A DNA stretch of 64,000 nucleotides from Sphingomonas oleivorans (GTDB lineage Bacteria > Pseudomonadota > Alphaproteobacteria > Sphingomonadales > Sphingomonadaceae): the NCBI RefSeq assembly GCF_003050615.1, contig NZ_NWBU01000005.1:274933-338932 (forward strand), given 5' to 3'. The number at the start of each line of letters is the position of its first letter. Within the stretch, counting starts at the first letter, position 1. The notes under the pieces were generated by a model. That model had not been told where the DNA came from, searched no databases, and saw only the letters and a program-made list of their open reading frames with translations. Positions 60,817 through 64,000 of this stretch are shown in pieces. A program made the translations under genes and the position numbers.

Positions 60817-63800
60817 ATGCTCAGAAATAATGACTATGACAATGCGCCTCGCTGGAATATCGGCGAGAAATTATATGATCTGTTCGCGAGACGCGTTCGT
60901 GAACTGGAAGCCGAAGGCCATGGCGATCATGCCGCGATCGATGCCGACGGATTCGTGCTGACCTATTGCGAGTTGGAGGCTGCCGCCGCGCGGCTCGCCT
61001 CCAGCCTTGCCGAAGGCGGGACGGGCGCGGGAAGCCGCATCGGATTGTTGTTCGACAAGACGCCCGAAACCTATGTCGCGCTTCTTGCCGTCCTCAAGAC
61101 GGGGGCGACCTTCATTCCGCTCGACGCAAGCTTCCCGCAGGATCGCATCCGCTACATTGCCGAGGATGCCGGCATCTCGCTCATCCTCACGATGCGCTGC
61201 TTCTCGGATCGCTTCGAGGGGCTTGCCCTGCCGATCCGCTTTCTGGACGCGGATGTGAGCGCGGGAGCAAAGCCCGATCCCCTCAAGACCCATCATCCGA
61301 GACCCGACGAAACGACCGACGGAACCGCCTATATCATCTATACGTCGGGAACCACCGGACGCCCCAAGGGGGTTTCGGTCGCCCATTCGAGCATCTGCAA
61401 CTTCGTGCGCGTCGCGGCCGAGGTCTATGGCTATCGGCCCGACGATCGCGTCTATCAGGGGCTCACGATCGCCTTTGATTTTTCCTTCGAGGAGATATTC
61501 GTTCCGCTGATGGCGGGTGCGACGCTCGTGCCGGGACGGCCGGGCACGAACCTCGTCGGCAGGGATCTGCAGGAATATCTTGTCGAGCATCGGGTGACCG
61601 CGCTCTGCTGCGTGCCCACCCTGCTCGCGACGATCGAGGATGATCTGCCCGCGCTTCGCCTGCTGCTGCTTTCGGGCGAGGCCTGTCCCCAGGATCTGGT
61701 GCATCGCTGGCACAGGCCCGATCGCATCATCCTGAACGCCTATGGGCCGACCGAAACCACGGTCACGGCAAGCCTTGCGCGGCTCACCCCCGGTCACAAG
61801 GTCACGATCGGCGTTCCCCTGCCCGCCTACAGCATCCTGATCCTCGACGAGAAGGACGCGGTCGAGAAACCGGATGGCGAGGTCGGCGAGATCGCGATCG
61901 CCGGCATCTGCGTCGCCCAGGGCTATCTCAACCGGCCCGAGCTTACCGCCGAGAAATTCATCGCCGACACGCTCGGCATTCCCGACAATCCTTCGAACCG
62001 CATCTATCGCAGCGGCGATCTGGGACGGATCACGCCCGAGGGCGAGATCGAATATCTCGGGCGGATCGACACGCAGGTCAAGATCCGCGGCTATCGCATC
62101 GAACTGGGCGAAATCGAGTCCGCCCTGATGGAATGCCCGCAAATAGCTCAGGCGGTCGTCAACGGCTGGTCGCCCGAGCCGGGCGTGACCGAGCTGGTCG
62201 CCTATTTCACCCGGCGCGAGGATGCGGGGCCCGTCGATCCGTCGCTGCTGGTTTCCCGGCTTGCCGAGCGCCTGCCGCGCTACATGATGCCGAGCTATTT
62301 CGAGGAGCTGGACGCGATCCCACTGCTGCCCAGCCAGAAAGCCGATCGCAAGGCGCTGCCCGTGCCATCCGGCAAGCGCGTCGCCGGCACCGACCGGCCA
62401 TTCGTTCCGCCCGCGACGGAGATGGAGCAATTGCTTGCCGACCGCCTCGAAAAGACGCTGAAGAGCGGCCCCGTCTCGGCCGACGCCCATTTCTTCGACG
62501 AACTTGGCGGACATTCGCTGCTGATGGCGCGATTCTGCGCGTTGCTGCGCCAGGATCATCCCGATCGCGCGCCCTCGATGCGCGACGTCTATCTGCATCC
62601 CACCGTCCGGGAGCTTGCCGCAGCGCTCGATCATCAGCAGGCAAGCGAGCAACCCACGGTCCGCCAGCCGCGCGTCCACATCCCGAAAGTCGCGAATTAC
62701 TGGATATGTGGATCGTTGCAGCTTCTCTATTATCTCACTGCCGCATCAGTGAGCTTCATTCTCGCAATCGAGGCCCTCCTCTGGCTGGTGCAGGCCGATA
62801 ACGCCCAAACTTACTATATCCGCGCGATGATCTTGAGCGTGGGCAGTTTCCTGCTGTTCATATTCGTGCCGATCGGGCTGAAATGGCTTCTGATCGGAAG
62901 GTTCCGCAGCGAGGAGATCGAGATCTGGTCGCTGCGCTACTTCCGCTTCTGGATCGTCAAGAACCTGATCCAGAGAAATCCCGCCGTGGCATTCCGGGGA
63001 ACGCCAATTTTCAACCTCTATCTGGCCGCGCTCGGCGCCAAGGTCAGCTTCCGGGCAAATATCGATACCCAGTTCGTTCCCGTCGCGACCGATCTCATCA
63101 GCATAGGTGCCGATAGCGTGGTGAACTACGACGTCCTGTGCATGGGTTACAAGGCCGAGGGCAATGTCATCCGCACTGGGCCCGTCACGATCGGCCGGGA
63201 CGTCCATGTCGGCGTCGCCAGTGTGCTCGATATCGATACGGCCATAGAGGATGGCGCGCAGCTCGCGCCGGCATCCAGCCTGCGCGAGGGACAACGCCTC
63301 GCAGCAGGGCGGCTCTATCATGGCACGCCCGCCATCGAGACGCAGACAAGCTATGCCTTTGCCGAAAGCATGCCCTGCTCCAACCTGCGGCGCGTGCTGT
63401 TTTCGCTGGGGCAGCTTGCCTGGCTGTTCCTCGTGATGATCCCGCTGGCGGCGTTCGTCCTACGCCTGATCATCCTGGAAGTGGAGATTCTGGCAATCTA
63501 TTTCAAATTCAACTGGGCGGCGATCGAGGCCAATCCTCTTGGCTATTTCACGCCTCTGATCATCGGATCGGTCGTCGTGTTCCTGACGGCGCTCATCGGC
63601 GGGCTTATCTTCGTCATACTGCTGCCCCGGCTTTACGTGCTCTTCCTACGCACCGGACGGACATATACACTTTACGGCCTCGCCTATCTGTTCGTGCGGG
63701 CAGCACAGAGCAGCAGCAACTCGGCCTTCTATAATCTGCTGTTCGGCGACAGTTCGTTCATCGTCTATTATCTCCGCGCGATCGGTTATCGGCTGAACCG

Positions 63801-64000
63801 GATCGAGCAGACCGGATCCAATTTCGGCGTCGTCCATCGCCAGGATGCGCCCACGCTGTGCGACATCGGCAGCGGCACGATGGTCGCGGACGGGCTCTAC
63901 ATGATCAACCTCGAAATGTCGGGCAGCGCCTTTCGACTGAACAAGACCGTGATCGGAGAACGCAATTTCTTCGGCAACAATATCGTCTATCAGCCGATGG
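60817..64000 (+). CDS. Pls/PosA-type non-ribosomal peptide synthetase (partial, runs off the window)
   Basis: At least 1061 residues; the 3' end is beyond the window. Domains: adenylation about 40-500 (A3 YTSGTTGRPKG 175-185; FDFSFEE 220-226; NAYGPTETT 307-315; YRSGDLG 397-403; GRIDTQVKIRGYRIELGE near 413), carrier with LGGHSLL and phosphopantetheine Ser567, then TM helices (about 635-660, 670-692, 863-885, 913-937) framing hexapeptide acyltransferase-like repeats. This is the architecture of Pls (epsilon-poly-lysine) and PosA (poly-ornithine) synthetases. Residue 225 (GrsA Trp239 equivalent) is Glu, fitting a diamino substrate. Start: only ATG after a stop at 60811. The divergent EctB suggests diaminobutyrate. 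Confidence 0.88.
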   Translation, partial: MLRNNDYDNAPRWNIGEKLYDLFARRVRELEAEGHGDHAAIDADGFVLTYCELEAAAARLASSLAEGGTGAGSRIGLLFDKTPETYVALLAVLKTGATFIPLDASFPQDRIRYIAEDAGISLILTMRCFSDRFEGLALPIRFLDADVSAGAKPDPLKTHHPRPDETTDGTAYIIYTSGTTGRPKGVSVAHSSICNFVRVAAEVYGYRPDDRVYQGLTIAFDFSFEEIFVPLMAGATLVPGRPGTNLVGRDLQEYLVEHRVTALCCVPTLLATIEDDLPALRLLLLSGEACPQDLVHRWHRPDRIILNAYGPTETTVTASLARLTPGHKVTIGVPLPAYSILILDEKDAVEKPDGEVGEIAIAGICVAQGYLNRPELTAEKFIADTLGIPDNPSNRIYRSGDLGRITPEGEIEYLGRIDTQVKIRGYRIELGEIESALMECPQIAQAVVNGWSPEPGVTELVAYFTRREDAGPVDPSLLVSRLAERLPRYMMPSYFEELDAIPLLPSQKADRKALPVPSGKRVAGTDRPFVPPATEMEQLLADRLEKTLKSGPVSADAHFFDELGGHSLLMARFCALLRQDHPDRAPSMRDVYLHPTVRELAAALDHQQASEQPTVRQPRVHIPKVANYWICGSLQLLYYLTAASVSFILAIEALLWLVQADNAQTYYIRAMILSVGSFLLFIFVPIGLKWLLIGRFRSEEIEIWSLRYFRFWIVKNLIQRNPAVAFRGTPIFNLYLAALGAKVSFRANIDTQFVPVATDLISIGADSVVNYDVLCMGYKAEGNVIRTGPVTIGRDVHVGVASVLDIDTAIEDGAQLAPASSLREGQRLAAGRLYHGTPAIETQTSYAFAESMPCSNLRRVLFSLGQLAWLFLVMIPLAAFVLRLIILEVEILAIYFKFNWAAIEANPLGYFTPLIIGSVVVFLTALIGGLIFVILLPRLYVLFLRTGRTYTLYGLAYLFVRAAQSSSNSAFYNLLFGDSSFIVYYLRAIGYRLNRIEQTGSNFGVVHRQDAPTLCDIGSGTMVADGLYMINLEMSGSAFRLNKTVIGERNFFGNNIVYQPM

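Noticed and set aside
1-64000. CRISPR arrays, phage genes or insertion sequences
   Set aside because: No regularly spaced repeats, cas genes, integrase or transposase were seen; repeats present are short palindromes between genes.

Overview
The window is high-GC chromosomal DNA from an alphaproteobacterium, most likely a sphingomonad (Sphingomonadales). Signs of this are a circularly permuted two-piece tmRNA whose tag reads ANDNEALALAA, a general-stress (EcfG-type) promoter, an acidic insertion in the S1 domain of RNase E, an NDUFS4-type complex I subunit, a decaprenyl-type polyprenyl synthase, a TonB-dependent receptor with many VTGR-type features, and the short GTCATGCC...GGCATCC palindromic repeats scattered between genes. 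Most of the window is ordinary core genome. Genes are tightly packed and many are coupled by 4-bp ATGA/GTGA overlaps.

Layout. 1-3.4 kb: WrbA quinone reductase, a SnoaL-like protein, a periplasmic cyclophilin and a three-gene CnrYXH-like metal-sensing sigma-factor operon. 3.4-8.3 kb: an EcfG-type promoter, then a large GH15-like glycosidase and a trehalase. 8.4-10.3 kb: a BlaI repressor/M56 protease pair with a perfect 14-bp palindromic operator. 10.3-18.3 kb: GFA and CsaA proteins, RarA coupled to an RNase H-fold protein, tRNA-Thr, an APC permease, a DAACS transporter with altered cation ligands, and PBP4. 18.3-24.3 kb: GlpQ, a TonB receptor, a small hypothetical gene and an AlgE-type porin. 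24.4-33.3 kb: DsbA/ScsC-like and M48 proteins, RNase E, AmiC and PBP1A.

33.4-47 kb: prfB coupled to a lipoprotein methyltransferase, a PQQ sugar dehydrogenase, then the conserved translation cluster rimP-nusA-ylxR-infB-rbfA-(GNAT)-truB-rpsO-pnp. 47-57.7 kb: a HisKA_2 histidine kinase, tmRNA (minus strand), MscL, LemA and two TPM proteins, a NUDIX hydrolase, the complex I subunit, HrpB, a polyprenyl synthase, chorismate mutase and ThyA.

57.7-64 kb is the most unusual region. A Pls/PosA-type single-module NRPS (adenylation and carrier domains, then membrane-embedded acyltransferase-like repeats) runs off the right edge. It is divergent from a 2,4-diaminobutyrate aminotransferase (EctB family, no ectA or ectC beside it) and an outer-membrane beta-barrel carrying a long poly-Asp/Glu loop. 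Together they suggest synthesis and export of a cationic poly(diaminobutyrate) homopolymer. The product is an inference; the gene families are clear from sequence.
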